Shown: positions 41,051 to 50,715, counted from the stretch's first letter. The stretch is 64,000 nucleotides of DNA from Polynucleobacter sp. MWH-Berg-3C6 (GCF_018881855.1 NZ_JACVPN010000001.1:186001-250000); one strand, 5' to 3'. Made by a program: numbers and translations. The notes: generated from the letters alone by a model not told the origin.

Positions 41051-43282
41051 ATGACATCTAATAATCAAAACGTCTCACTAGAGAATGTTTCTCGTCGCGA
41101 CTTTATTATCAAAGGCACCTTAGTTGGCGGTGGTTTGATGCTTGGGGTCGGCGCTATACCTGAACTTGCTTTTGCACAAGCAGGCAGTCAATATGATCCA
41201 AACTCCCCAACCAAGTACGGCGAAGCTGAGGTAAATGCCTGGGTCAGCATTCTGCCTGATGAAACTGTGATGATCAGAATTGCCCGCTCAGAAATGGGGC
41301 AGGGTACGCGCACTGGTTTGGCTCAACTTGTCACCGAAGAGTTAGAGTGCAATTGGCGAAAAGTAAAAACCCAATCAGCTACACCGGGCCAAAGTCTAGC
41401 TCGTAAAAGAGTATGGGGTGAGCATGGCACTGGCGGTAGCCGTGGCATCCGAATTTCAGAAGACTATGTCCGTCGTGGCGCCGCTGCGGCTCGCATCATG
41501 CTGCTAGAGGCGGCAGCCAAGCAATGGAACGTTGCTGTCGGTGAACTCAAAGTTGATAAAGGTGTGATTACCCACATCCCCTCGGGCCGCAAAACCACTT
41601 ATGGCAAGGTAGCTGAATTAGCCTCCACCTTGACTCCTCCTGATCCTAAATCGATTACCTTGCGAGATCCTAGAGAGTGGAAGGTGGCTGGACAGCCTTA
41701 TGCTCGTATTGATACGGCGGCTAAGGTAAATGGCACTAAAGTCTATGGAGTTGACTTGCAACTTCCTGGCATGCTTTGTGCATCCATTAAAGCCTGCCCT
41801 GTATTTGGTGGCAAGTTAGTCAGTTATGACGAAGCGAAGATCGCAAGCATGCGCGGTGTTAAAGGCGTAGTCAAAATTAATGACAGTACTGTTGCTGTCG
41901 TTGCAGATACCTGGTGGCATGCTAATACAGCCTTAAATGCCTTACCAATTGTTTGGGATGAGGGTGCAGGTGCGAGCACATCGCAAGCAGGTATTGAAAA
42001 AATGTTGCGCGCTGGTCTTGAAGAGCAAGGTGATTTTTGGCAGCGTAAAGTTGGTGATGCTCCGGAAGCCATTAAGACTTCTGCGAAAAAAGTGGAGGCT
42101 ATCTACTACACACCATTTAGAGCTCACGTCACTATGGAGCCGATGAATGCAACCGTCAAAATTGTTGGGGATCGCGCGATAGCATGGGTTCCAACCCAAA
42201 ATGGCGAAGGGTCTCTTGCAGCTTTATCGGAAGCAACTGGTATTCCGCTGAGTAATTGCGAGGTCTTTAAATTGGATTCTGGCTGTGGCTTGGGTCGCCG
42301 CGGGTCTACTCAAGATTTCACAACCTATGCAGCCAAAATTGCTCAAAAATTCCCAGGCGTTCCTATCAAGGCAATCTGGAGTCGCGAAGAAGATATGACG
42401 CATGACTTTTATCATCCCATTGCGATGGCAAAGATGTCTGCTGGTATCGATGCTGGCGGTAATGTAACTGGGATGCATATCAAAGTATCCGGTCAGTCTA
42501 TTAACGCTACCCTTGCACCAACTGCTATTAAAAATGGTAAAGATGAGCGTCAGCTGCAAGGGTTTTATGAGAAAGGGCCAGACGCGCAGTTGGGATACAC
42601 CTTCCCAACACTCCTGACAGAATATGTCATGAAAAATACGCATGTGCCTGTAGGTCCATGGCGTGGAGTGAATACCAATCAGAATGGTTTGTTCATGGAG
42701 TGCTTCATGGATGAATGTGCCAAGGCAGCAGGCAAGGATCCTGTGCAATTTCGTCAAGCCTTAATGCAAAGCCATCCTAAGCATCTTGGCGTTTTGAATG
42801 CAGCTGCTAAGAAGGCTGAATGGGATAAACCTTTGCCGGCTGGAACTTATCGTGGCGTTGCGCAGTTCATGGGCTACGCCAGTTATTCTGCTTGCGTTGC
42901 TGAGGTCTCAGTCAAGAACAATGTTGTCAATATTAACCGCTTGGTCTTTGCATTAAATTGTGGTCATGTGGTTAATCCTTATTTGACCCGTGAGCAGATA
43001 GAAGGTTCTGTTGCGATGGCCTTGGGGGCAATTTTTAATCCCGAGATCACGGTTGAGAATGGCCGAATTAAGCAGCAAAATCTGGATACCTATCCATTGC
43101 TCAAGTTATCTTCAACCCCCAGAATCGAAAGTGTTCTCATCCCTAGTTATGACTTTTGGGGCGGCGTAGGCGAGCCAACGATCTGTGTGGTTGGGCCTGC
43201 AGTTGCCAATGCCATTTCTGCAGCCATTGGTAGGCCAGTGAGAAGCTTCCCATTGAGCAAAGAGGGTCTGAGCTTGGCATAG
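41051..43282 (+). CDS. Molybdopterin-binding subunit of a molybdenum hydroxylase (IorB-like)
   Basis: A 743-residue catalytic subunit. It has a twin-arginine signal near the N-terminus (SRRDFIIKGTLVGGGLML), so the heterodimer is probably exported by Tat together with the small subunit. ARSEMGQGTRTGLAQLV (~80), WGEHGTGGSRGIR (~124) and GVGEPTICVVGPAVANAI (~705-725, with the active-site Glu) match IorB-type enzymes. I chose ATG 41051, directly after GGAGAGCGAG; the open frame upstream to 40895 overlaps the small-subunit gene. Substrate could be an aldehyde or N-heterocycle. Such enzymes normally need a cytosine dinucleotide form of the cofactor. Confidence 0.88.
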   Translation: MTSNNQNVSLENVSRRDFIIKGTLVGGGLMLGVGAIPELAFAQAGSQYDPNSPTKYGEAEVNAWVSILPDETVMIRIARSEMGQGTRTGLAQLVTEELECNWRKVKTQSATPGQSLARKRVWGEHGTGGSRGIRISEDYVRRGAAAARIMLLEAAAKQWNVAVGELKVDKGVITHIPSGRKTTYGKVAELASTLTPPDPKSITLRDPREWKVAGQPYARIDTAAKVNGTKVYGVDLQLPGMLCASIKACPVFGGKLVSYDEAKIASMRGVKGVVKINDSTVAVVADTWWHANTALNALPIVWDEGAGASTSQAGIEKMLRAGLEEQGDFWQRKVGDAPEAIKTSAKKVEAIYYTPFRAHVTMEPMNATVKIVGDRAIAWVPTQNGEGSLAALSEATGIPLSNCEVFKLDSGCGLGRRGSTQDFTTYAAKIAQKFPGVPIKAIWSREEDMTHDFYHPIAMAKMSAGIDAGGNVTGMHIKVSGQSINATLAPTAIKNGKDERQLQGFYEKGPDAQLGYTFPTLLTEYVMKNTHVPVGPWRGVNTNQNGLFMECFMDECAKAAGKDPVQFRQALMQSHPKHLGVLNAAAKKAEWDKPLPAGTYRGVAQFMGYASYSACVAEVSVKNNVVNINRLVFALNCGHVVNPYLTREQIEGSVAMALGAIFNPEITVENGRIKQQNLDTYPLLKLSSTPRIESVLIPSYDFWGGVGEPTICVVGPAVANAISAAIGRPVRSFPLSKEGLSLA

Positions 43283-43313
43283 TTCAGTAAAGCACCAGTA
43301 GTTCGAAGTCTTG

Positions 43314-43351
43314 ATTAAACGACCCATCCTTTAAACGGTGGGTCGTTTAAT
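43314..43351 (+). terminator. Terminator-like hairpin after the hydroxylase operon
   Basis: ATTAAACGACCCA pairs perfectly with TGGGTCGTTTAAT around a 12-base loop. It lies between the hydroxylase stop and msrQ. The T-tract after it is weak, so it may act as an mRNA-stabilising element. Confidence 0.6.
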
Positions 43352-43359
43352 ATGCGCTT

Positions 43360-43953
43360 ATGAAGTATTTAAAGAGCGCTCTGTTTCTCACATCCCTATT
43401 GCCATTAGGTCGCTTGATATGGCTTGGCTCTTATGATGATTTAGGCGCCAACCCAATAGAGTTTATTACTCGCTCCACTGGCACCTGGGCACTCGTATTT
43501 TTATGTATCACTCTCGCCATGACACCAATGCGCCTCATTACTGGTTGGTCTGCTTGGATTCAGTGGCGTCGTATGTTCGGGCTCTTTTGTTTCTTCTATG
43601 CTTGCATTCATTTTTCTATTTGGTTCTGGCTTGACCAAAATTTAGATCTTCAGACAATGTGGGCTGATGTGCTAAAGCGCCCATTTATTACTATGGGCTT
43701 TGTAAGCTTTGTGCTCTTAATTCCTTTGGCTATTACATCGAATAACTGGGCTGTGCGTTCTCTAGGCAGGCGCTGGAGCCTGCTTCATAAATTAGTTTAT
43801 GTGATTGCTTGTACAGCAGTAATACATTATTGGTGGCATAAGGCCGGTAAGAATGATTTGCAGACGGTCTCTATCTACGGGTCGATCATTTTGCTATTGC
43901 TACTATGTCGCTTGCCTTGGTTAAGGGTGCGCCTTCAGAAAATAAACCTCTGA
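43360..43953 (+). CDS. msrQ: Heme-binding membrane subunit of the methionine-sulfoxide reductase
   Basis: A 197-residue six-helix b-type cytochrome of the ferric reductase-like family which passes quinol (or flavin-derived) electrons to MsrP. Visible features: TGTWALVFLCITLAMTPMRL (~41-60), RRMFGLFCFFYACIHFSIW with a heme His (~70-88), RRWSLLHKLVYVIACTAVIHYWWH (~137-160) with further His ligands. Normally msrP and msrQ are adjacent; here they are on the same strand but about 7 kb apart. Confidence 0.9.
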   Translation: MKYLKSALFLTSLLPLGRLIWLGSYDDLGANPIEFITRSTGTWALVFLCITLAMTPMRLITGWSAWIQWRRMFGLFCFFYACIHFSIWFWLDQNLDLQTMWADVLKRPFITMGFVSFVLLIPLAITSNNWAVRSLGRRWSLLHKLVYVIACTAVIHYWWHKAGKNDLQTVSIYGSIILLLLLCRLPWLRVRLQKINL

Positions 43954-43956
43954 TTT

Positions 43957-44847
43957 TTAGAACTCAGTCGTATAGCGAAGAATAAAACGACGCGTTTCTA
44001 CAAAACCATTTTTGATTTCCATATCACGACCATATTGCATGCTAATTCTGCCAAATGGGTAGTAGGCTAAACCACTCAGTAAAAATCGTTGTGTATTGAC
44101 GACGTTATTTTGATAGCTATTACCAATAGTAGTTGCACCTCCGGCAACATAAAAGTAAGAGGCGCCAACAGTGTAGGTCTGATTGATTTTATAAATTGGT
44201 CCCAATTGAGTTGAAGTCAATGGCTTTTGATTTAATGAAGTATTGCTTAGTGAATTGCATGCTGCCGCACACTGACTATTCCCCCCAAACCACATGGTAT
44301 CGACTGCAACCATGCCATCGAGGTTGCCGGCAATTGGTTGCTGATAACCCATCTGAATATCCGATTTATATCGATTTTCACCAGGGTTAAAGGGCTGCTG
44401 GCTGTTATAACTTCCTGTCGGAAGGGTTAGGTAGCCCGCGACACCCAAATAGCGCCTATTAACTCTATCTGAGTAGGGCCAAAATGCGCTAGCAAGCGTG
44501 AGATCTCCAATGCCAGTAGCAGTGGGGTATGTCGCTAAGGAGCCCCCTGGCTTAATTGTTCCGTATGGCAGTTGAAGATAAGAGACTGCCGGCAAGCCCT
44601 GAAAGGTATAGGAGGTAACTAGGCGAAGGTTTACCAGTTGAGTACCAATATCTGGGTTGCCATACGGCCTAGCGCTGACTACAGAGCCGTTTCGATAATA
44701 GCTTGTGTTATCGGTGTTGACGTAACTGATCATTGCATGATTTTTATCGGGCAATGGCGCAACAATATCGTTAGGTTGTAAGTCAATGGCCAACGAAATC
44801 ACTGGCTGCATCACGAGAGCAATGAGAAGAAGACGGAAAATCTGCAT
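43957..44847 (-). CDS. Outer-membrane transporter of the MetA-pathway (Phenol_MetA_deg) family
   Basis: A 296-residue beta-barrel with an N-terminal signal peptide (to about residue 20). Sequence features: GIGDLTLASAFWPY (~117), YLTLPTGSYN (~145) and repeated amphipathic strands, ending in RRFILRYTTEF with terminal Phe, the barrel-assembly signal. The family is linked to uptake of aromatic compounds near degradation genes, but many members have no such context. The convergent msrQ gene ends three bases away. Confidence 0.8.
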   Translation of the reverse strand: MQIFRLLLIALVMQPVISLAIDLQPNDIVAPLPDKNHAMISYVNTDNTSYYRNGSVVSARPYGNPDIGTQLVNLRLVTSYTFQGLPAVSYLQLPYGTIKPGGSLATYPTATGIGDLTLASAFWPYSDRVNRRYLGVAGYLTLPTGSYNSQQPFNPGENRYKSDIQMGYQQPIAGNLDGMVAVDTMWFGGNSQCAAACNSLSNTSLNQKPLTSTQLGPIYKINQTYTVGASYFYVAGGATTIGNSYQNNVVNTQRFLLSGLAYYPFGRISMQYGRDMEIKNGFVETRRFILRYTTEF

Positions 44848-44904
44848 TCAGGGATTGTAATCAAATTGTCGGTATTTCATCTGCGACTCCCATACAATGG
44901 GCTC

Positions 44905-45225
44905 ATGAAAATCTCCCTAAGGCTCGCCCTCTGTTTTGTATTGGTGGGGTGCTCAACAGCACAGCAAGGGCCACCGCCAAAGGGATCACAAACTTCCTCG
45001 GCTTATTCTCCTGAGCAATTGAGAGAATTTAACAATCAACCTGTTGCATTTGCTGAAGGGCCTTTTGGTCCGGTGGATACCCCACCCCAAAAACAGGGGC
45101 TGAGCAAACAGTCGGCCGAAGATTCAAAATACTTTAGTCAGCCGCAGGGCGAGCAAGAAGCAGAGGCCATCGAAACCCAATCGGCCGATCCTTATATGCC
45201 AAGTACCCCCGTTTATCGGTTCTAG
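44905..45225 (+). CDS. Small outer-membrane lipoprotein
   Basis: A 106-residue lipoprotein. The signal LALCFVLVGC ends in a good lipobox (L-V-G-C, Cys at about residue 16); the mature part is Pro/Gln/Ser-rich and probably disordered. The open frame begins at 44866, but ATG 44905 places the lipobox correctly. No family recognised. The PPIase gene follows by 50 bases. Confidence 0.7.
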   Translation: MKISLRLALCFVLVGCSTAQQGPPPKGSQTSSAYSPEQLREFNNQPVAFAEGPFGPVDTPPQKQGLSKQSAEDSKYFSQPQGEQEAEAIETQSADPYMPSTPVYRF

Positions 45226-45275
45226 TGCCAGGCTGCTGTTACCATTGAGGCTCATTTTGAGAAAGATCTAGCCTT

Positions 45276-46118
45276 ATGAATCCAGCTATTCAGTTATTTA
45301 AATCCAAGTGCAATGTATTGCTTGCTGCCAGTCTTTTTTCTGCGGTACTGATCAGTGGCGCGCAAGCTCAGCAAAGTGGCTTACCAATTAATGCTGCTGC
45401 TTCGGTAAATGGCACCATTATTACCAATGATATGGTTGAGCAGGGTATCAAGATGGCGATTTCGCAAGGACAGAAAGATAGTCCTGAGTTGCGACAAGCA
45501 GTTGTTCAGAAATACATTGAAGTGTTGATGCTATCGCAGCGTGCAGAACGCGATGGTTTGGCGAACTCTGAAAAAGCAAACACGCAATTGATGTTGATTC
45601 GTCAAAATTACTTGGCGGATCTTGAGTTATCCACCTTTATGGCGCAAAACCCAATTAGTGATGCTGATGTGCAGGCTGAGTACAACAAAGAAATTGCCTC
45701 ACTGGGTCCACAAGGCATGTTGGTTGAATATAAGGTGAGCGATATTGCGACCGCTAGTGAAGCGGATGCGCAAGCAGTATTGAGTCGTATTAAAAGGGGC
45801 GAGCCCTTTGATAAGGTAGCGAAGAGTGTTTCTCTTGCGCCAAATAGAGTTCAAGGCGGCGCTGTTGGCTGGGTTCAGGCAGGGCAGCTCCCCCCACAAA
45901 TTTCAGCAGTATTGGTAAATCTATCTAAGGGGCAAGTCTCTCAAGCTCCAATCCAAGTTCAGCAAGGCTGGTATTTGGTGAAGCTGGAAGATAAGAGATC
46001 TAGTAAGCCGCCTACATTTGATCAGGCTAAGGCTGCGATTCGTAATGGCTTGGCACAACGAAAACAATTTGAGTTTTTATCTCAGGTCGCTAAAGAATCT
46101 AAGATCATCATTCAGTAA
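45276..46118 (+). CDS. Periplasmic parvulin-type peptidyl-prolyl isomerase
   Basis: A 280-residue PpiC/SurA-like foldase. A signal peptide ends in AQAQ (~32). The N-terminal SurA-like helical region covers ~40-130 (VNGTIITNDMVEQGI). The rotamase domain at ~145-240 includes EYKVSDIATASEADAQAVLSRIKRGEPFDKVAKSVSLAPNR and GGAVGWVQAGQLPPQI. It likely helps outer-membrane proteins fold. A strong terminator follows. Confidence 0.88.
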   Translation: MNPAIQLFKSKCNVLLAASLFSAVLISGAQAQQSGLPINAAASVNGTIITNDMVEQGIKMAISQGQKDSPELRQAVVQKYIEVLMLSQRAERDGLANSEKANTQLMLIRQNYLADLELSTFMAQNPISDADVQAEYNKEIASLGPQGMLVEYKVSDIATASEADAQAVLSRIKRGEPFDKVAKSVSLAPNRVQGGAVGWVQAGQLPPQISAVLVNLSKGQVSQAPIQVQQGWYLVKLEDKRSSKPPTFDQAKAAIRNGLAQRKQFEFLSQVAKESKIIIQ

Positions 46119-46136
46119 GATACACTTTCAGTGATG

Positions 46137-46166
46137 AAAAAAGAGCTCTATGGAGCTCTTTTTTGT
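46137..46166. terminator. Bidirectional intrinsic terminator
   Basis: AAAAAAGAGCTC pairs perfectly with GAGCTCTTTTTT around a four-base loop (46137-46164). It separates the convergent PPIase and folA genes. Confidence 0.9.
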
Positions 46167-46192
46167 TGTTTGCTAATTGGCTGCAAACATTC

Positions 46193-46684
46193 TTATTTGC
46201 GCTCAAGCGTTACAAAATGAAAAGTAATATCACCTTCGGATCCTGGGGTGCGCTCGACTTCTTTCCAAGAGGCTGCATCGGGGACCTCAAAGAAAGTATC
46301 CCCGTCATTCACATCGATATCGATTTCAGTGATGTAGAGACGATCTGCTCGAGCAAAGGCCTGGGTAAAGAGCTGCTCACCACCAATCACAAATACTCTC
46401 TGTGCTTCGCTTAAGCGGTTCAGGGCTTCGTCTAGCGATCCTGCAAGCTCTCCACCTTCAGGCTGGAACTGCGCATTACGACTCACCACAATATTGCGAC
46501 GGCCGGGAAGTGGACGGCCAATGGATTCCCAGGTCTTACGTCCCATGATGACCGGATGGCCCATAGTTACTCGCTTAAAGAATTGCAAGTCTGCAGAAAT
46601 CTTCCAAGGCATTTGGTTGTCGCGACCGATAACGTGATTGCGCGAGCGCGCAACAATCATAGAAATAGCAGGTTGTGTCATCAA
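46193..46684 (-). CDS. folA: Dihydrofolate reductase
   Basis: A 163-residue NADPH enzyme that regenerates tetrahydrofolate. Family landmarks: ISMIVARSRNHVIGRDNQMPWKISADLQFFKRVTMGHPVIMGRKTWESIGRPLPGRRNIVVSR (about residues 6-68), VFVIGGEQLF (~97) and the ITEID strand (~117). The catalytic acid is the Asp in the ISADLQFF helix. It lies 13 bases after thyA in the same direction, a common folate pair since thymidylate synthase produces dihydrofolate. Confidence 0.95.
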   Translation of the reverse strand: MMTQPAISMIVARSRNHVIGRDNQMPWKISADLQFFKRVTMGHPVIMGRKTWESIGRPLPGRRNIVVSRNAQFQPEGGELAGSLDEALNRLSEAQRVFVIGGEQLFTQAFARADRLYITEIDIDVNDGDTFFEVPDAASWKEVERTPGSEGDITFHFVTLERK

Positions 46685-46697
46685 TACTCTCTTGTTC

Positions 46698-47492
46698 TTA
46701 AATAGCTACTGGAGCTTTGATATGTGGGTGTGATTCATAGCCCAGGATTTCAAAATCTTCGAATTCATAATCAAAAATAGAATCCGGCTTTCTCAAAATA
46801 TTGAGTTTTGGTAATGGGAAGAAATCCCTGGATAGCTGCAGATCTACTTGCTCCAAGTGATTGCTATACAAATGACAATCACCGCCAGTCCAAATAAAGT
46901 CACCCACCTCTAAATTGCATTGTTGGGCCATCATGTGTGTGAGCAAAGCGTAGCTAGCAATATTGAATGGCACGCCTAAGAAAATATCAGCGCTGCGTTG
47001 GTAGAGTTGGCAAGAGAGCTTCCCATCAGCAACATAAAACTGAAAGAAAGCATGGCAAGGCGCTAAAGCCATGCGGGGAATATCGGCCACGTTCCAAGCG
47101 GAAACAATGATGCGACGTGAATCCGGATTTTTCTTGATCGTCTCAACTACCTCAGAAATCTGATCAATGTGTTTGCCATTCGGCGCTGGCCATGAACGCC
47201 ATTGATAACCATAAATGGGGCCAAGCTCACCATCGGGAGCTGCCCACTCATTCCAAATCGATACACCACGCTCTTTAAGCCAGTTGTTATTAGTGCTACC
47301 TTTGAGGAACCAGAGCAATTCATAAATGATGGACTTGAGATGAAGTTTCTTGGTGGTCACCATCGGAAAGCCTTCAGCCAAGTTAAAGCGCATCTGGTGA
47401 CCAAATACGGAGATAGTGCCTGTGCCGGTCCTATCGGACTTCTGGACACCTTTGGCAAGGACTTCTTTCATGAGATCGTGATATTGGCGCAT
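46698..47492 (-). CDS. thyA: Thymidylate synthase
   Basis: A 264-residue enzyme methylating dUMP to dTMP using methylenetetrahydrofolate. The length matches E. coli ThyA (264). The nucleophile C146 lies in [31 protein letters not shown] binds phosphate, and [20 protein letters not shown] and [12 protein letters not shown] are present. It is upstream of folA in a two-gene unit. Confidence 0.96.
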   Translation of the reverse strand: MRQYHDLMKEVLAKGVQKSDRTGTGTISVFGHQMRFNLAEGFPMVTTKKLHLKSIIYELLWFLKGSTNNNWLKERGVSIWNEWAAPDGELGPIYGYQWRSWPAPNGKHIDQISEVVETIKKNPDSRRIIVSAWNVADIPRMALAPCHAFFQFYVADGKLSCQLYQRSADIFLGVPFNIASYALLTHMMAQQCNLEVGDFIWTGGDCHLYSNHLEQVDLQLSRDFFPLPKLNILRKPDSIFDYEFEDFEILGYESHPHIKAPVAI

Positions 47493-47527
47493 ATAAATAT
47501 TGGCAAAAATGAGTGATTAGGGATAGC

Positions 47528-48574
47528 TTACTCGAATGTGGGCGGGCTCACCCCAAGAACCTTATGTAGCTTTGGTGAGGTGGTGGTGTACTGGAGCTGG
47601 ATAGGCTTTTCTGGGTTGAGATAAGCGGCTGCAGCAAAGGCTGCCAAAGCCGCCTCATGAAAGCCTGACAAAATGAGTTTTTTCTTGCCTGGGTAAATAT
47701 TGATATCTCCCACGGCATAAATTCCGGGAATGCTCGTCTGAAATTTCTCGGTATCGACGGTGACTTGCTTGCGCTCGATATCTAAACCCCAATCTGCAAT
47801 TGGTCCTAATTTAGGTGACAGTCCAAAAAAGATGAGGAGATCATCTACCGCTATCTTTTGATCTTGACCATCAATATTAGTCACAACTATTTTTGAAATG
47901 TGATCATGCTCAACTTCGTAGCTTGTCACTTGTCCAATCAATAGTTGCATTTGTTTGTTTTTGCAAAGCTCGCGCATTTTGGCAATTGATGCTGGTGCCG
48001 CTTTAAAGTCATCACGTCGATGGATGAGCGTGACACTGGCAGCTTTATCTACAAAATGCAGTGCCCAATCCAATGCAGCATCTCCACCACCGCAAATCAC
48101 AATCTTTTTTCCATTAAATTGTTCTGGATGCTTAACGCTATAGAAAACCTGCTTACCTTCAAAAGCCTCTATGCCATCAAGCTTGAGAGTGCGGGGTTGG
48201 AAGGCTCCTACGCCGCCGGCAATAAAGACAGTCTTGCTCAAGAAATGATTGTCTTTAGAGGTACTAATGAGAAAGCGCCCATCAGCTTGTTTCTCAAGCT
48301 GGGTAACCTCTTGGCCTAAATGAAACTGCGCACCAAATGGCTCAATTTGTTTCAGTAGGTTATTGGTGAGCTCGCGTCCAGTACAAACCGGAATCGCTGG
48401 AATATCGTAGATAGGTTTATCTGGATAGAGTTCGATGCATTGACCGCCAGCTTCGGGAAGGGAGTCAATCACATGGGCTTTGATTTCTAGAAGACCAAGT
48501 TCGAAGACTTGGAAAAGACCCACAGGTCCGGCGCCAATGATGACAGCGTCGGTTTGTGTAGGTGAGTGCAACAC
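47528..48574 (-). CDS. Ferredoxin-NADP reductase, thioredoxin-reductase-like type
   Basis: A 348-residue flavoprotein exchanging electrons between NADPH and ferredoxin. The FAD fold is [16 protein letters not shown] (~12-27), the [11 protein letters not shown] loop (~41-51) is typical of this ferredoxin reductase group, and the NADPH fold is [15 protein letters not shown] (~157-171). There is no CxxC redox pair as in true thioredoxin reductase. The C-terminal GVSPPTFE tail carries the stacking region. The fdxA gene, 26 bases upstream on the same strand, is its likely partner. Confidence 0.88.
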   Translation of the reverse strand: MLHSPTQTDAVIIGAGPVGLFQVFELGLLEIKAHVIDSLPEAGGQCIELYPDKPIYDIPAIPVCTGRELTNNLLKQIEPFGAQFHLGQEVTQLEKQADGRFLISTSKDNHFLSKTVFIAGGVGAFQPRTLKLDGIEAFEGKQVFYSVKHPEQFNGKKIVICGGGDAALDWALHFVDKAASVTLIHRRDDFKAAPASIAKMRELCKNKQMQLLIGQVTSYEVEHDHISKIVVTNIDGQDQKIAVDDLLIFFGLSPKLGPIADWGLDIERKQVTVDTEKFQTSIPGIYAVGDINIYPGKKKLILSGFHEAALAAFAAAAYLNPEKPIQLQYTTTSPKLHKVLGVSPPTFE

Positions 48575-48600
48575 GAATTCTCGAAAAGGCTATTAAAGAA

Positions 48601-48924
48601 TTACTTTACGAGCTGATCGAGTTTGTTTTTTACATCTTTCCATTCATCCGCATCAGGAAGAGCGCCCTTGGACTTGGTGATAGAAGTCCAAGTTGGGGAA
48701 AGGTCAGCATTGAGTTTGATAAATGACTGTTGATCACCAGGAACGTCATCTTCAGCATAAATCGCATTTACTGGACATTCTGGAACGCAGACGGCGCAGT
48801 CAATGCACTCATCTGGATCGATGACTAAAAAATTAGGACCTTCGCGAAAGCAATCAACTGGGCAAACATCTACACAGTCGGTGTATTTGCAGCGGATGCA
48901 GGATTCGGTAACAACGTAAGTCAT
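48601..48924 (-). CDS. fdxA: 7Fe ferredoxin FdxA
   Basis: A 107-residue ferredoxin carrying one [3Fe-4S] and one [4Fe-4S] cluster. Cys ligands are in [18 protein letters not shown] (~9-26) and [12 protein letters not shown] (~40-51). The long C-terminal extension ([20 protein letters not shown]) is typical of FdxA. I use ATG 48924; the open frame to 49017 adds a non-homologous leader. It may supply CysI as well as the adjacent reductase. Confidence 0.92.
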   Translation of the reverse strand: MTYVVTESCIRCKYTDCVDVCPVDCFREGPNFLVIDPDECIDCAVCVPECPVNAIYAEDDVPGDQQSFIKLNADLSPTWTSITKSKGALPDADEWKDVKNKLDQLVK

Positions 48925-49081
48925 GGCGTTTATTCTAAATAGCCCTAAAACTGGGGCTGCTAAGTTATAAAAGCTCAATTTTAGCCGAAATAGCCAAGTT
49001 CTTAGCCCAAAGACCATTTTGGCGGCTTTGGAAAATTAGAACTATCCTCAGGGGTGAAATTTAAGCAAAAAGGCATTTATT

Positions 49082-49996
49082 ATGAAAATACTCATTGTTG
49101 GGGCGGGCGGAATCGGTGGCTTTTTTGGCGCCAAACTTCACCAGGCTGGCGCAGACATCACCTATCTATTGCGTGAGAAGCGGCAAAAGCTGATTCAACA
49201 GCAGGGGCTTGTCATAGAGACGCCTAAGGCCAGCTTCACAATCCATCCAAAAACGGTCTTGGCCAATCAGTTAGAGCCGGTTTACGACTTAATTATTTTG
49301 GCTTGCAAGGCCTTTGATTTGAGTGACTCATTGGAGTCAATTGCCAAGGCAAGTTCAAAAGGGCTCATCCTGCCATTTTTGAATGGACTTACCCATCTTG
49401 ACACCTTAGACCATCAATTCGGCAAAGATCGTGTGATGGGTGGCGTAGCGCATATTGCGGCAACTATTTCTGAGTCCGGATCTGTAAAGCAGCTTACTGA
49501 ACTGTGCTCATTCACAATAGGTCCGAGAACTCCAGCGCAGGAATCATTGAGTCAGGAATTTTTTGCGCTGTGCAAAAAAGCCGATTTCGATTCCTTTTAT
49601 AAGGAGAATATTGAACAGACTCTATGGGATAAGTGGGTATTTTTGGCGACCTTGGCAGGCATGACAACTATCTGTCGTGGCTCAATTGGAGATATTGCAG
49701 CTACTCCCTACGGAAAAGATCTTAGTAAGCGTATGTTTGCGGAATCCTGTGCTATCGCTGCTGGCTGTGGATATGCGATTGCCGAGCCTTCACAGGCTAG
49801 CTCCCAAGAAATCCTCACCAAGGAAGGATCACCTTTTACCGCCTCAATGTTGAGGGATTTGCTTGCTGGCAAGAGGGATGAGCATCAGCATATCCTAGGC
49901 GATTTGATTGGCTTTGCAGATTTAAAGTCGATAGACTGCCCTCTATTAAAAGTCGCCTATACCCATATGGCAGTGGAGAGCAAAAATAGACTCTAA
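49082..49996 (+). CDS. panE: 2-dehydropantoate 2-reductase family protein
   Basis: A 304-residue NADPH-dependent reductase of coenzyme A biosynthesis. The nucleotide fold is ILIVGAGGIGGFFGAKLHQAG (3-23). The catalytic Lys is in LWDKWVFLATLAGMTTICRG (~184, KWVF), with the S/E residues in the C-terminal helical domain (TASMLRDLLAGKRDE). Some organisms have several paralogues with other 2-keto-acid roles, so the pantothenate role is likely but not certain. Divergent from fdxA. Confidence 0.83.
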   Translation: MKILIVGAGGIGGFFGAKLHQAGADITYLLREKRQKLIQQQGLVIETPKASFTIHPKTVLANQLEPVYDLIILACKAFDLSDSLESIAKASSKGLILPFLNGLTHLDTLDHQFGKDRVMGGVAHIAATISESGSVKQLTELCSFTIGPRTPAQESLSQEFFALCKKADFDSFYKENIEQTLWDKWVFLATLAGMTTICRGSIGDIAATPYGKDLSKRMFAESCAIAAGCGYAIAEPSQASSQEILTKEGSPFTASMLRDLLAGKRDEHQHILGDLIGFADLKSIDCPLLKVAYTHMAVESKNRL

Positions 49997-50095
49997 GCAA
50001 GGGCTTTCCCTAGACTTTACATTTCCAAATATAAAGCTCAATTGATTACACTTTAAGAATTGGCATTAATAAAACCCACTAGGAAAGAATGGATT

Positions 50096-50635
50096 ATGGA
50101 AGAGTATCGGCTACAGATCGATAAAACAGCAAAACCACTATTGATTATTGATTACACCTTTGGGGGTGACCGTAGTCTGGAGCAAATGAAGTCTACCCAT
50201 CTGCCTACCCCATTACAAAATGCCAAGGTGAAGACCGAGTTTGATTTGGCATATGCCTGGAGCGAATTTGCACGCAAGTATTTAGAAAGCACTAAAGAGA
50301 TTGCAGGTACCCCTTTATGCTGGAGTGGACATTACGATCAGCTGGGCAGGGTAATGCTCGAAATGATGCGCTTGAGTCGTGATAAGCACGGGATGGTCGA
50401 CAAGGAAGGCGTTTATGAAATGATTCCTAACCTGGAAGAAATTCCTTTTGTCAGCAAACCCTCCACTCTGGAAGACAAAATGTTTTGCCGAATCTGGCTT
50501 TCTTTAATTCGCCATCCCGCCTTTATTGAGATGGAGTTAGACGAAGACGAGCTCACTGCATTTAACTACTGGCAGGGTTTGTTTACAGTTGCTTTGGGCA
50601 AAACCAATAGTGAGTTATTGAACCAGGTCGCCTAG
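50096..50635 (+). CDS. Hypothetical soluble protein
   Basis: A 179-residue acidic cytoplasmic protein. Sequence features: IIDYTFGGDRSLEQMKST (~17), LAYAWSEFARKYL and LEDKMFCRIWLSLIRHPAFIEMELDEDELTAFNYW in the C-terminal half. No family recognised. The open frame goes back to TTG 50060, but ATG 50096 is preceded by AGGAAAG and is preferred. Followed by a good terminator. Confidence 0.6.
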   Translation: MEEYRLQIDKTAKPLLIIDYTFGGDRSLEQMKSTHLPTPLQNAKVKTEFDLAYAWSEFARKYLESTKEIAGTPLCWSGHYDQLGRVMLEMMRLSRDKHGMVDKEGVYEMIPNLEEIPFVSKPSTLEDKMFCRIWLSLIRHPAFIEMELDEDELTAFNYWQGLFTVALGKTNSELLNQVA

Positions 50636-50666
50636 GCAGGTCAATTAGTTCAACTAGTAGATATAA

Positions 50667-50698
50667 AAAAAGCGCTCCGTTTGGAGCGCTTTTTCTTT
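50667..50698. terminator. Bidirectional intrinsic terminator
   Basis: AAAAAGCGCTCC pairs perfectly with GGAGCGCTTTTT around a four-base GTTT loop (50667-50694), with T-runs on both strands. It ends both the hypothetical gene and the convergent TRAP operon. Confidence 0.9.
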
Positions 50699-50715
50699 TA
50701 CTAGAACTACCTCAA

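Noticed and set aside
42224-42757. 177-codon minus-strand ORF inside the hydroxylase large subunit
   Set aside because: Lies wholly within a well-supported gene, has atypical composition and no start signal.
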